A DNA stretch of 42,808 nt from Candidatus Sabulitectum sp. (GCA_023139045.1 JAGLOJ010000053.1:1-42808); one strand, 5' to 3'; shown: positions 6,976 through 13,121, numbered from the stretch's first letter. The notes: generated from the letters alone by a model not told the origin. Translations and numbers: made by a program.

Positions 6976-7113
6976 ATGGACACATTGAGTTCTAAAACAA
7001 TAATAGCCGTGAACAAGACCATAAGTAACATGAAGGCGTATATAGCGGAAGTTGAAGCAGAGGTTAAGCGACTTGAGGAGTGGGTCGATAGTTTTTGTGA
7101 TGGAGGCGGTTAA
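6976..7113 (+). CDS. 45-aa coiled-coil-like small protein
   Basis: ATG 6976 preceded by ATGGAGGTGAAGTGAT, which overlaps the end of the previous gene. Residues 1-35 form one amphipathic helix (TIIAVNKTISNMKAYIAEVE). Function unknown. Its stop overlaps ATG 7113 of a 20-codon ORF (7113-7175) that may only serve coupling. Confidence 0.5.
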   Translation: MDTLSSKTIIAVNKTISNMKAYIAEVEAEVKRLEEWVDSFCDGGG

Positions 7114-7147
7114 TGGGTAAGGGCGACAAGCGCAGACAGGAGGCAAG

Positions 7148-7336
7148 ATGGACGCGCTGCATCCTGATAAAATAGACGTAATCGAAGCGGTAGGATCGAG
7201 CGACGATGGCCGGAAGTACGTCGAAGTTATTGTGGAGGGCAAAAGATACGGCGCTTTGCTTGCAGAAGTAGACGGGGAATATCGGACTGAAACGCATATC
7301 TTCGTGCCAGAGCTCAATAGAACTTTTATATTGTAG
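7148..7336 (+). CDS. 62-aa hypothetical protein, last gene of the early operon
   Basis: ACAGGAGGCAAG precedes ATG 7148. Mostly beta (YVEVIVEGKRYGALLAEVDGEY) with an N-terminal helix. The next feature, four bases after its stop, is a promoter, then a terminator at 7444-7476, so this closes the early transcription unit. Function unknown. Confidence 0.6.
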   Translation: MDALHPDKIDVIEAVGSSDDGRKYVEVIVEGKRYGALLAEVDGEYRTETHIFVPELNRTFIL

Positions 7337-7339
7337 GTA

Positions 7340-7368
7340 TTGACTTTATTGGAGAGTTCTGCTACACT
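7340..7368 (+). promoter_or_regulatory. Sigma70-type promoter for a small RNA
   Basis: TTGACT (7340-7345), 17-bp spacer, TACACT (7363-7368). It points into about 70 bases without a credible gene and then a strong terminator. Confidence 0.65.
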
Positions 7369-7374
7369 ATAGCC

Positions 7375-7476
7375 TTACTGTCTGGTTACGTGGATGGGGG
7401 TTCACACGCCAGTCAAGAGGATGCACCTCCTCTATTATCAAGGAAAAGGGGCTCGGCAACTTACCGAGCCCCTTTT
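7375..7476 (+). ncRNA. Predicted ~100-nt small RNA
   Basis: Expected transcript from the promoter at 7340-7368 to the terminator at 7444-7476. Three hairpins: CTGG(7382-7385)/CCAG(7409-7412) continuing as CGTG(7389-7392)/CACG(7405-7408); AGAGGA(7416-7421)/TCCTCT(7428-7433); and the 13-bp terminator. The second hairpin shows CACCTCCT (7424-7431), the same eight bases as the anti-Shine-Dalgarno end of 16S rRNA. No start codon with a ribosome site. Function is inference only. Confidence 0.5.
7444..7476. terminator. Bidirectional intrinsic terminator between converging operons
   Basis: AAAAGGGGCTCGG (7444-7456), loop CAACTTA, CCGAGCCCCTTTT (7464-7476): a perfect 13-bp stem with T-run on either strand. 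It lies between the plus-strand early operon and the minus-strand operon that ends at 7497. Confidence 0.9.
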
Positions 7477-7496
7477 ATTATTGTCAAACAGTTCCT

Positions 7497-7742
7497 TTAT
7501 AGATTCTTTAGATTCTCCGAAGCCCTACATAGCAAACAATACTTCATTATGTACGACTGCTCGATGAATAACGAGCTCTTACGGTCTACGGCTGTCCTGT
7601 ACCCTATAACATCCGGCCCCGCACAAGTATAACACTTACCTAATGCGTGATTACAGTCAGCCTCCGGTCCCTGGCTAAGATCGTGAATGTTCCTGATAAG
7701 AAGTATATTACTTTCTTGCTTGTGTGTTAATCCGTTTCTCAT
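7497..7742 (-). CDS. 81-aa protein with zinc-finger-like Cys pattern
   Basis: Start at 7742 chosen for AAAGGAAAGGACGACCAA upstream; the frame stays open further upstream but overlaps another gene without a ribosome site. Residues show CNHALGKCYTC and CLLC, a two-knuckle pattern. Last gene of the minus operon, facing the terminator at 7444-7476. Function unknown. Confidence 0.65.
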   Translation of the reverse strand: MRNGLTHKQESNILLIRNIHDLSQGPEADCNHALGKCYTCAGPDVIGYRTAVDRKSSLFIEQSYIMKYCLLCRASENLKNL

Positions 7743-7788
7743 TTGGTCGTCCTTTCCTTTTGAATTGGTCGAACAGTTCTGTTGCAGA

Positions 7789-7968
7789 CTATTTATCCAT
7801 AGTAAACGTTGGCTTATTTTTCTCTTCCTTTGGTGTATCCCAGTATGCGCTGTGACAGCCCGGGCAGACGCGCACGTCGTCCTTGGTAGGCCGCCAAGTA
7901 TGGCCACAGCGACAACACGTCACCTTTTTGTATGCGTCACACGCCGGACACTTCTCTCGTTTGCTCAT
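7789..7968 (-). CDS. 59-aa zinc-ribbon protein
   Basis: ATG at 7968 after AAGGAGGGTAAT. Three Cys knuckles: CPAC, CCRCGHTW and CPGC followed by HSAYWDTP. This C-RCGHTW-P ... CPxC-S-YWD layout is a common small zinc ribbon in phage and bacterial genomes, often DNA or RNA binding; here there is only the ribbon. Ends in an amber codon. Confidence 0.75.
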   Translation of the reverse strand: MSKREKCPACDAYKKVTCCRCGHTWRPTKDDVRVCPGCHSAYWDTPKEEKNKPTFTMDK

Positions 7969-7969
7969 A

Positions 7970-8107
7970 TTACCCTCCTTTCTTTGAATTCACAGGACGC
8001 TTTCTGCGCCCCTTTATATATTTACCTATGCCGTGGTATGTCTCGGCGATTAAATATACCCCTACGGTAAGCAGAGCGACTCTGAACGCTATATCTAAGT
8101 GGTACAT
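7970..8107 (-). CDS. 45-aa membrane protein
   Basis: CGAAAGGAGCACC precedes ATG at 8107. One hydrophobic segment (about 6-22, IAFRVALLTVGVYLIAE) and a very basic tail (GKYIKGRRKRP). The ribosome site of the following zinc-ribbon gene overlaps its end. Function unknown. Confidence 0.6.
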   Translation of the reverse strand: MYHLDIAFRVALLTVGVYLIAETYHGIGKYIKGRRKRPVNSKKGG

Positions 8108-8127
8108 GGTGCTCCTTTCGGCTGAGA

Positions 8128-8436
8128 TTACCTATTAATGATGTTCTTGAGCCTCCGACACCAACCGTAGAGACGAGGGAGGCGCTTAGAGATATCGACA
8201 TCATCGTAACGGGTATACTCTACTATCCACATTAAGGGCTCTTGACCTGTGCATATTTGGTTTTTGAATATTACCCACGGACAAATATCACAGTTCTTAA
8301 ATCCTTCCGCGTCTTCAGTTGTTTCACATAATGCGCAATTTAAGGCGTTAGATTCTTTCCCTTCTTTATACATCTTAATAGTTGCTTCTACTGCCGTCAA
8401 CATGCCTCGCGCCCACTTCTTTGTTGGTTTCTCCAC
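8128..8436 (-). CDS. 102-aa Cys-rich protein, relative of the 116-aa family
   Basis: GTG start at 8436 after GAAAGGAGTAGATC. Has NCALC ... NCDICP ... C, the same order as NCSLC ... CDGCP ... C in the proteins at 245-595 and 38335-38685, and a similar helical C-terminus. So the minus-strand operon holds a third, more distant member of the family. Function unknown. Confidence 0.75.
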   Translation of the reverse strand: MEKPTKKWARGMLTAVEATIKMYKEGKESNALNCALCETTEDAEGFKNCDICPWVIFKNQICTGQEPLMWIVEYTRYDDVDISKRLPRLYGWCRRLKNIINR

Positions 8437-8498
8437 GATCTACTCCTTTCCTTTCAGGTTACGGCCTTATTGCCGAACAGTTCTGTTGCAGTCTGGGG

Positions 8499-8999
8499 TT
8501 AAACGGCCTCTTCTTCGGCCTCTGTTACTGTCTCATGGTCGCAACACGGGCAAGCAGTCATGTCCTTATGTACGCGCGTAGGCATCACCACAAACCATCT
8601 GTCCGGTGCAAAACAGGTCGAGTGCATATCCTTTGCTAAAACGGTGTCGAGCTTAAAGGCATCGGCATAGAGTCTCTTGATATACAAAAACAGGCCGTCC
8701 TCGCTTTTATAGACTGCAAGGTCGGTGTCCCACTCCCCTGTATATACAAGGTCGGTTCTCTTAAACTCCTTGGCATCTTCAGGTGGCTTACGCATATCGT
8801 CTAACATCTTTTCGTTTATCTCATGGTCAGTCGTTGTGTCTTTGAGGTTCAGGGCTTGCCTTGCAACCTTAGCACTCGTGAATATAGCGGCGTTGTCTAC
8901 CTCTTTAAGACTGATAAGCCAGTGTCCGTTACTTACGACCTCGCCATTTGCGTCTAAGTCGATACCTTTACTTCCAAATAGCTTTTTTGTGATTTTCAT
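8499..8999 (-). CDS. 166-aa hypothetical protein
   Basis: Start at ATG 8999 (MKITKKLFGSKGIDLD), with AAGAAAGGGACTGTTCA upstream; a longer reading from 9035 lacks a ribosome site. Mixed alpha/beta, with a C-terminal CPCCDHE and acidic tail (TEAEEEAV). Function unknown. Confidence 0.75.
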   Translation of the reverse strand: MKITKKLFGSKGIDLDANGEVVSNGHWLISLKEVDNAAIFTSAKVARQALNLKDTTTDHEINEKMLDDMRKPPEDAKEFKRTDLVYTGEWDTDLAVYKSEDGLFLYIKRLYADAFKLDTVLAKDMHSTCFAPDRWFVVMPTRVHKDMTACPCCDHETVTEAEEEAV

Positions 9000-9115
9000 T
9001 GAACAGTCCCTTTCTTTTTTAAGGTTAAAGGTCAAACAGTTCCGATATATTGTGGCCTACCATCATCGGTATCAAGAAGCCACCCTTGATAGACGGGCTC
9101 GCGCCCGTTTCGGCT

Positions 9116-9685
9116 TTACTGAATCTCGCTCATTACCTCAAGCTCTTCTTCGGTAAAGAGGGTTTGGAGGCTTTTATATTCATCTGATACGGCCTTGTAG
9201 GTCTTCTCTGCGCTTCGGCTGTCGGTGTCGTAGCCAAAGTTCGAGCAGAAGTCCTCGAAGGTTTCGGGGTCGTGCTTAGTGATACACGCTAAGACGCTGT
9301 ATGGCGTAGGCTCGGAAAAATCCTTATTTTTTATTACTACATCCTTGCCCCATGAAGAAAAAGCCATTCTCGCCTTTCTGCATTCTTTTTGTCCTCGTAG
9401 TCCTTGGTATGCCGTATACCCGTTAACCTCTCTTTTAAGGTTAAGGTTTATCTTATATTCACCGCTTGCGTTCGCTGACTGGCCGTATTTGAAAGAATAA
9501 GACCGCCCACCCTTTGTAAGGGTTATTTGGTATATATCTCTCGTGTCGGTGTCGTTGTCAAAGTGTTTGCCATGTTCTAAAAACTCGGCCTTGAAGGTGA
9601 CGCCGGTCATCTTTAGGAATTCACGGCCTTGGGCTTCGTAGTCGTTCTCGTCAAGGGTTTTTTGTAACTCCGGTGATATGTTCAT
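9116..9685 (-). CDS. Conserved phage protein (PTPYSVLACITKHDPETFEDFC family)
   Basis: 189 residues, AAGAGGAAGGATAAGACC before the ATG. The C-terminal third PYSVLACITKHDPETFEDFC ... FGYDTDSRSAEKTYKAV ... LFTEEELE is a widespread uncharacterised block in phages and bacteria. The N-terminal half is a beta-rich domain (VTFKAEFLEHGKHF, YQITLTKGGRSYSFKYGQS). Function not established. Confidence 0.8.
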   Translation of the reverse strand: MNISPELQKTLDENDYEAQGREFLKMTGVTFKAEFLEHGKHFDNDTDTRDIYQITLTKGGRSYSFKYGQSANASGEYKINLNLKREVNGYTAYQGLRGQKECRKARMAFSSWGKDVVIKNKDFSEPTPYSVLACITKHDPETFEDFCSNFGYDTDSRSAEKTYKAVSDEYKSLQTLFTEEELEVMSEIQ

Positions 9686-9707
9686 GGTCTTATCCTTCCT
9701 CTTAGGG

Positions 9708-9845
9708 TTATATTGCTATTTTCATGGCGTCACGATGTTGGTGCGCCTCGTATGCCGAATGACAGTAAATACACACCTTGTCGCCGTCCTCTTCGACCGT
9801 CTCGCTGTCCTTATAGTCTTCCTCGCACCACGTACAGTTTGACAT
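9708..9845 (-). CDS. 45-aa two-knuckle zinc protein
   Basis: ATG at 9845 after AAAGGGACGGGCAA. CTWC (4-7) and CIYCHSAYEAHQH form a four-Cys (plus His) zinc ribbon separated by an acidic loop. Too short for function assignment. Confidence 0.65.
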   Translation of the reverse strand: MSNCTWCEEDYKDSETVEEDGDKVCIYCHSAYEAHQHRDAMKIAI

Positions 9846-9869
9846 TTGCCCGTCCCTTTCTGCTTAGAA

Positions 9870-10055
9870 TTATATCAGGTCGCCATATACAACATCACCA
9901 TACACACCAGAACCTTTTCTTCCGTCTATAAAAAACCATAATTCTTCTAATAAGTCATGATTAAATCCTTCGGTAAAACGTCTCTCAATTAAGCCGTCTT
10001 TTTCGGCTTTCCTGTAAGCCTCTTTCATGTTTTTAAGATCGTCTTCTATGTTCAT
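9870..10055 (-). CDS. 61-aa hypothetical protein, first gene of the minus operon
   Basis: AAAAGGAGGACGGGCAA precedes the ATG at 10055. Helical N-terminus (IEDDLKNMKEAYRKAEKDGL) and a Gly/Tyr-rich end. It is the gene nearest the minus-strand promoter at 10152-10180. Function unknown. Confidence 0.65.
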   Translation of the reverse strand: MNIEDDLKNMKEAYRKAEKDGLIERRFTEGFNHDLLEELWFFIDGRKGSGVYGDVVYGDLI

Positions 10056-10095
10056 TTGCCCGTCCTCCTTTTAGGTGTTGATAACTACCCTTAAT

Positions 10096-10281
10096 CAATG
10101 GGTTCTTTAAGGGTTCTTAATGGGTTGTTTTTATGCCCTTTATTTACTCTTAATATATACCCATAATAATATATTGTCAAGCATTATTTATAATTATTTA
10201 GAAGAAAGTCTAATTCCCTACTAAATACAACTACATAGCTACCCATTAAATAAGGGTACTTAATGGTTAGTCAAAGGGTTC
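10096..10281. repeat. Iteron-like TTAAKGGGTT repeats
   Basis: Related decamers at 10096-10105 (CAATGGGTTC), 10107-10116 (TTAAGGGTTC), 10117-10126 (TTAATGGGTT), ACCCATTAAA at 10241-10250 (inverted), TTAATGGTTA at 10260-10269 and CAAAGGGTTC at 10272-10281. The first three are spaced one helical turn apart. They flank the minus-strand promoter, fitting binding sites for a replication initiator or repressor. Confidence 0.6.
10152..10180 (-). promoter_or_regulatory. Sigma70-type promoter of the minus-strand operon
   Basis: Read on the minus strand: TTGACA (10180-10175), 17-bp spacer, TATATT (10157-10152). Transcription would start near 10145 and run through three iteron-like repeats before the first gene. 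Confidence 0.75.
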
Positions 10282-10284
10282 ATA

Positions 10285-10314
10285 CAGTAACAGTAGCAGT
10301 AACAGTAGCAGTAG
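10285..10314. repeat. Hexamer tandem repeat (CAGTAR)5
   Basis: Five uninterrupted CAGTAA/CAGTAG units in order A,G,A,G,G. Such tracts can slip and change spacing between control elements. No coding frame. Confidence 0.8.
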
Positions 10315-10420
10315 AAGTATTACGCAGCAAAAAAATCAAAGACAAAACCGCCCTCCAGATAAGAATAAAAGAAGACCTAAAGACAAGGACAAAAACAGAT
10401 CAAAATCAAAGCAAAAGACC

Positions 10421-10449
10421 TTGACAAATACAACCGGGTAGAGTATAGT
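10421..10449 (+). promoter_or_regulatory. Strong sigma70-type promoter in the control region
   Basis: TTGACA (10421-10426), 17-bp spacer, TATAGT (10444-10449). It points toward the late operon, 700 bases away, through the palindromes and other repeats, so it may give a long structured leader, an origin transcript or late mRNA. Confidence 0.75.
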
Positions 10450-10619
10450 CTTGAGCATGACAGTGAGAAGCATACAGCAATATAACCCCACCAACACCAC
10501 CACAGAATCAACCACAGGATAGCTCACACACTCCAGAACGCGCTCTAACTCAATAACACATACACAGCTAAGGCCGGAAGGATTAAGACGCTTACAAGCG
10601 ATTGTACAGCCTTAACCTT

Positions 10620-10653
10620 ATTGTCAACCAACACACCGACCAAGGTTGACAAT
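10620..10653. repeat. 10-bp inverted repeat
   Basis: ATTGTCAACC (10620-10629) and GGTTGACAAT (10644-10653) with 14 bases between. In RNA it would be a hairpin without T-run; in DNA an operator-like site. Confidence 0.6.
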
Positions 10654-10671
10654 CAACCTCACCAACTCAAC

Positions 10672-10717
10672 TGTGGTAAAAATACCACACTCGCAGAACT
10701 GTGGTAAAAATACCACA
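10672..10717. promoter_or_regulatory. Two identical 18-bp palindromes (operator or recognition site)
   Basis: TGTGGTAAAAATACCACA at 10672-10689 and 10700-10717, 28 bp apart (nearly three helical turns), each with perfect 7-bp arms and AAAA centre. Half-sites recur at 11059-11065 (TACCACA) and 11096-11102 (TGTGGTA), next to the late operon start. Likely binding site for a dimeric HTH protein; the HTH protein at 11155-11664 is the nearest candidate (inference). Confidence 0.7.
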
Positions 10718-10810
10718 AGAAGAGGGGAAAGTGAGAGGATGGGTGACTTCGTAGCCCACCCTTGCCTGCCCTAAAAGGATGAGCCGGTCGCACTACTATA
10801 TGTTGTGGTC

Positions 10811-10819
10811 TGTGGATAA
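10811..10819 (-). promoter_or_regulatory. Perfect DnaA box
   Basis: TGTGGATAA on plus, TTATCCACA on minus, the DnaA consensus. A single box; supports an origin or DnaA-linked control in this region. Confidence 0.55.
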
Positions 10820-10965
10820 GTAGAGCCTGTGTGTCGATGTGTCTATTTTTTATATGTAACAATATCAATGGGTTACGATTACTTGTCGCATAACATACAT
10901 TATGTCAAGTTTTAGCCATAATTAGAGCTAACTATTTAATTCTATTACATATTACAGGTGTCGGC

Positions 10966-11000
10966 GGGGGGGGGGTATGTGCCACCCCCACCCCCACCCC
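10966..11000. repeat. G10 run facing a C-rich tract
   Basis: Ten consecutive G at 10966-10975, then CCACCCCCACCCCCACCCC at 10982-11000. The minus strand of the second part is G4-T-G5-T-G5-T-G2, able to form a G-quadruplex or to fold back on the G10 run. Length may vary between molecules. Confidence 0.8.
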
Positions 11001-11066
11001 TTTATATATATGACTTCCCTCTCCCAATCCGCGGAGCGTAAAAGGGAGTCTCTTTTTTACCACACT

Positions 11067-11082
11067 TGTTCCACGTGGAACT
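11067..11082. promoter_or_regulatory. parS-like ParB-binding palindrome
   Basis: TGTTCCACGTGGAACT; the inner 14 bases (11068-11081) are a perfect palindrome matching the chromosomal parS consensus family tGTTNCACGTGNAACa. No ParA or ParB gene is visible in the window, so a host ParB would have to bind it. Confidence 0.55.
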
Positions 11083-11119
11083 TTCTTTTCGGGGTTGTGG
11101 TATTTTTGCAACTTTTTAC

Positions 11120-11147
11120 TTGACATCTATTTTTTTCATGGTATTAT
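11120..11147 (+). promoter_or_regulatory. Promoter immediately before the late operon
   Basis: TTGACA (11120-11125), 16-bp spacer, TATTAT (11142-11147). The expected transcription start falls at about the ATG at 11155, so the first mRNA may be leaderless. Confidence 0.7.
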
Positions 11148-11154
11148 CCTTGGC

Positions 11155-11664
11155 ATGAAGCAAAGTGGTAAAAAAATCACAGTTGCCGATTCCATGAAGA
11201 AGTTAAATCAATCGTCTAACCAGCGTATTGACCTTTCCGTTGCATTGAGGTTGTTTTATAAGCATAACCACACCTACCAGGAGATAGGCGACTATTTCGG
11301 AGTTACCAAGCAGTCAGTCCAGCAAGCCCTTAAGAAAATAATAGAACAGATGGGTGATCCAGTCCTTAACAGGGCTTTCGCAGAGCGCAAGGTAGAGGCT
11401 CTGACGGCAGCGGAGCGCCTTTTGTACGCGGCTTTGACCGATCCTAAGAAGATTGAGGCCGCGAGTATAAACAATATCGCCTTTGCTTTAAAGCAGGTTC
11501 ACGACATGAATCGCTTAGAGAAGGGTCTTGCTACGTCAAGCGTGGACTTTACTATGCTTGCGGGCTCGGTGAAGATGAGAAGGGATAGGATTAAGCAGAT
11601 AAACAAGGAGCTCGGGCTCAGTGAAGGGATTATCGAGGTTGAGGTTGTAAAGGAAGCAGTTTAA
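11155..11664 (+). CDS. HTH protein, probable small terminase subunit
   Basis: 169 residues from ATG 11155 (an upstream ATG at 11095 would read through the promoter). A helix-turn-helix is clear at about residues 24-63 (LSVALRLFYKHNHTYQEIGDYFGVTKQSVQQALKKI), followed by long helices and a C-terminal segment. A DNA-binding first gene of a packaging operon fits a small terminase, which recognises pac DNA, but terL is 5.8 kb downstream and a late-operon regulator is equally possible. No ribosome site is seen before either ATG 11155 or ATG 11194. Confidence 0.6.
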   Translation: MKQSGKKITVADSMKKLNQSSNQRIDLSVALRLFYKHNHTYQEIGDYFGVTKQSVQQALKKIIEQMGDPVLNRAFAERKVEALTAAERLLYAALTDPKKIEAASINNIAFALKQVHDMNRLEKGLATSSVDFTMLAGSVKMRRDRIKQINKELGLSEGIIEVEVVKEAV

Positions 11665-11678
11665 CCAGGGAGGATGTT

Positions 11679-12095
11679 ATGCCAGTAAAGAAAGTAGCCA
11701 GGAAGGGAAAATTTACGAGGGAACAGTTGGCGTTGGCGAGGGACCCGGCCAAGTCTACCAGGAAAAAGAAAGTTAAGGTTACGCCTAAGCGCGTTACCAC
11801 GCAATTCACGCCTACCAAGAAGGCTCTGGCAAAATCAGAGAAGGCTATACAGAAGCACAGACTCGAAACGACGGGGGTATTCAAACCGACTAAGGCGCAG
11901 AAGGAAGCTGCAAGTAAGGCTTTGGCGGCTTCAAAGCGTAAGGTTGCGGCAAAAAAGAAAACGGTACCGAAAAAGAACGGTGTTGTGAAAAAGGTCGTTA
12001 AGACCGTAAAAAAAGTGGCTAAGACCGCTCGTGCTAAGGCCGCGAAAAAGACACAGAGACGGCTAAAGTCTACGGTGACAAGGACAAGAGGGTAA
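11679..12095 (+). CDS. Histone H1-like lysine/alanine-rich basic protein
   Basis: 138 residues, CAGGGAGGATGTT upstream. About a third Lys/Arg, with Ala/Pro/Thr/Val; the second half is strings such as AASKRKVAAKKKTVPKKNG and KKVVKTVKKVAKTARAKAAK, typical of eukaryotic H1 tails and bacterial Hc1/AlgP-type proteins. Very few hydrophobics, no fold expected. Likely coats or condenses DNA, possibly packaged. TAATG overlap with the next basic gene. Confidence 0.8.
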   Translation: MPVKKVARKGKFTREQLALARDPAKSTRKKKVKVTPKRVTTQFTPTKKALAKSEKAIQKHRLETTGVFKPTKAQKEAASKALAASKRKVAAKKKTVPKKNGVVKKVVKTVKKVAKTARAKAAKKTQRRLKSTVTRTRG

Positions 12096-12232
12096 TGAAT
12101 CGGGCGGATAGAAGAAAAGCAGGTAAAAGCAAGGCCAAGGAGCTCCGGCAGATAGCTATAAACGCAGGGGCACGCGGCCAGAATATTAAGCGCGTGACGC
12201 GAACACTGAAAAAGAAGTTAATGGGAGGATAG
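12095..12232 (+). CDS. 45-aa basic protein
   Basis: ATG overlaps the previous stop. Lys/Arg-rich (NRADRRKAGKSKAKELRQIA; NIKRVTRTLKKKLMGG). Probably a small nucleic-acid-binding partner of the H1-like protein; inference from composition and coupling. Confidence 0.6.
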   Translation: MNRADRRKAGKSKAKELRQIAINAGARGQNIKRVTRTLKKKLMGG

Positions 12233-12236
12233 AGTT

Positions 12237-12617
12237 ATGAGCGATCTAAGTTTTGATAATTTACCTAAAGAAAATCTCGTGAATGTGCTCATTAAGTGGT
12301 CATCTCTTACCGGCACTGATGAGGGGAAGTGGGCAAAGGTTGCCACTATGGCCGATAAGACAGTGCATATCTTTGGGGAATTTGATGGCGCCGCAGTAAT
12401 AATACAGGGCTCCAATGAGGGCGGGCGCGCCGGTGATACTCCGAATGCAGCTAATGCGGTAACGCTGGTTGATCCGCAAGGGAATCAGATAAGCGTTTCG
12501 AGTAAGGCGATGGAGACCATACTTGAAAATCCAGCACAGATACGGCCAGTTACTTCCGGCGGCGGCGCAAGCACGGATATCACGGTAATAATCTGCGCGA
12601 AGGGAGGGCTGCAATAA
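12237..12617 (+). CDS. Putative virion-associated beta protein
   Basis: 126 residues. ADKTVHIFGEFDGAAVIIQGSNEGG ... NAVTLVDPQGNQISVSSKAMETILENPAQIRPVTSGG ... DITVIICAK is a layout common in phage structural regions (small beta-sandwich, function not settled). TAATG overlap with the next gene. Confidence 0.7.
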   Translation: MSDLSFDNLPKENLVNVLIKWSSLTGTDEGKWAKVATMADKTVHIFGEFDGAAVIIQGSNEGGRAGDTPNAANAVTLVDPQGNQISVSSKAMETILENPAQIRPVTSGGGASTDITVIICAKGGLQ

Positions 12618-13120
12618 TGAGTGACGAAAAAGGGCACTGCAAAGAGATAAGTCTGGACGAGGCTATTCAGCTTACGCGGCAGTATGTGAACAAGTATAAG
12701 GCTTTTGAGAAGGTCCATGCTGTGCTTGAGTTGGCCAGGATGGCCGAACAGCGCGCAGATGAGGCCGATAAGCGTCATAAGAAGCTCATGGAGGAGATGG
12801 ATGCAACGCGTAGTACCTTGAAAGACCTTGATAATTCCGTTAACGAAGCACGCCTTTTTGGTGATAAGGCTCAGGACGCACTTACGGAGCGCAAAGCGAA
12901 GCTACAGGAGGACTATGACGAGGCGGCCACGATAGCCATGGCTGACCATGCTACCTTCCTGGAAAAGCTCGTGACGGACCGCAGGGAGGCCGAGGGGGCG
13001 CATATACTCGCCATGAATGATCTTAAGGCCGACGAAGAAACTGCGCGGACCCGAGTCGATGAGCTCCGGAGTACGTTGGATACACTGAAAAAGCAGGCCC
13101 AGGCAGCGACAGGAGGCTAA
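12617..13120 (+). CDS. Coiled-coil protein
   Basis: 167 residues, almost all helical and highly charged; heptad-like stretches at about 35-95 and 110-160 (ELARMAEQRADEADKRHKKL; EETARTRVDELRSTLDTLKK). Could be a fibre-associated chaperone or virion rod. No family recognised. Confidence 0.7.
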   Translation: MSDEKGHCKEISLDEAIQLTRQYVNKYKAFEKVHAVLELARMAEQRADEADKRHKKLMEEMDATRSTLKDLDNSVNEARLFGDKAQDALTERKAKLQEDYDEAATIAMADHATFLEKLVTDRREAEGAHILAMNDLKADEETARTRVDELRSTLDTLKKQAQAATGG

Positions 13121-13121
13121 A

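Larger units (their letters stand above)
7483..9043 (-). repeat. Recurring intergenic motif of the minus-strand operon
   Basis: A motif reading RACTGTTYRAY/RACTGTTYGRC on the minus strand occurs at 7483-7495, 7768-7788, 8472-8491, 9001-9007 (shorter) and 9031-9043, always outside the genes. The 7771-7787 and 8475-8491 copies share 17 bases, including the self-complementary core AACAGTTCTGTT. Most lie 25-40 bases before a start codon. Could be a protein or antitermination site on DNA or RNA; not identified. Confidence 0.55.
10056..11154. other. 1.1-kb non-coding control region between divergent operons
   Basis: No ORF here has a convincing ribosome site and codon pattern on either strand. The region separates the minus-strand operon (starting 10055) from the late operon (starting 11155). 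It contains three good promoters, iteron-like repeats, a hexamer repeat, two identical palindromes, other inverted repeats, a DnaA box, a G/C homopolymer tract and a parS-like palindrome. Candidate replication origin and/or packaging and switch region. Confidence 0.75.

Noticed and set aside
7390..7632. Plus-strand ORF of 80 codons over the terminator and minus-strand gene
   Set aside because: No ribosome site, runs through a perfect terminator and opposite to a better-supported gene.
9035..9115. In-frame open stretch of 27 codons after the TAA of the 9116-9685 gene, which looks protein-like
   Set aside because: Length is within chance for stop-free sequence and there is no readthrough or restart signal.
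10336..11126. Minus-strand ORFs of 60-70 codons in the control region
   Set aside because: No ribosome sites; compositions are low-complexity products of the A-rich and C-rich tracts.
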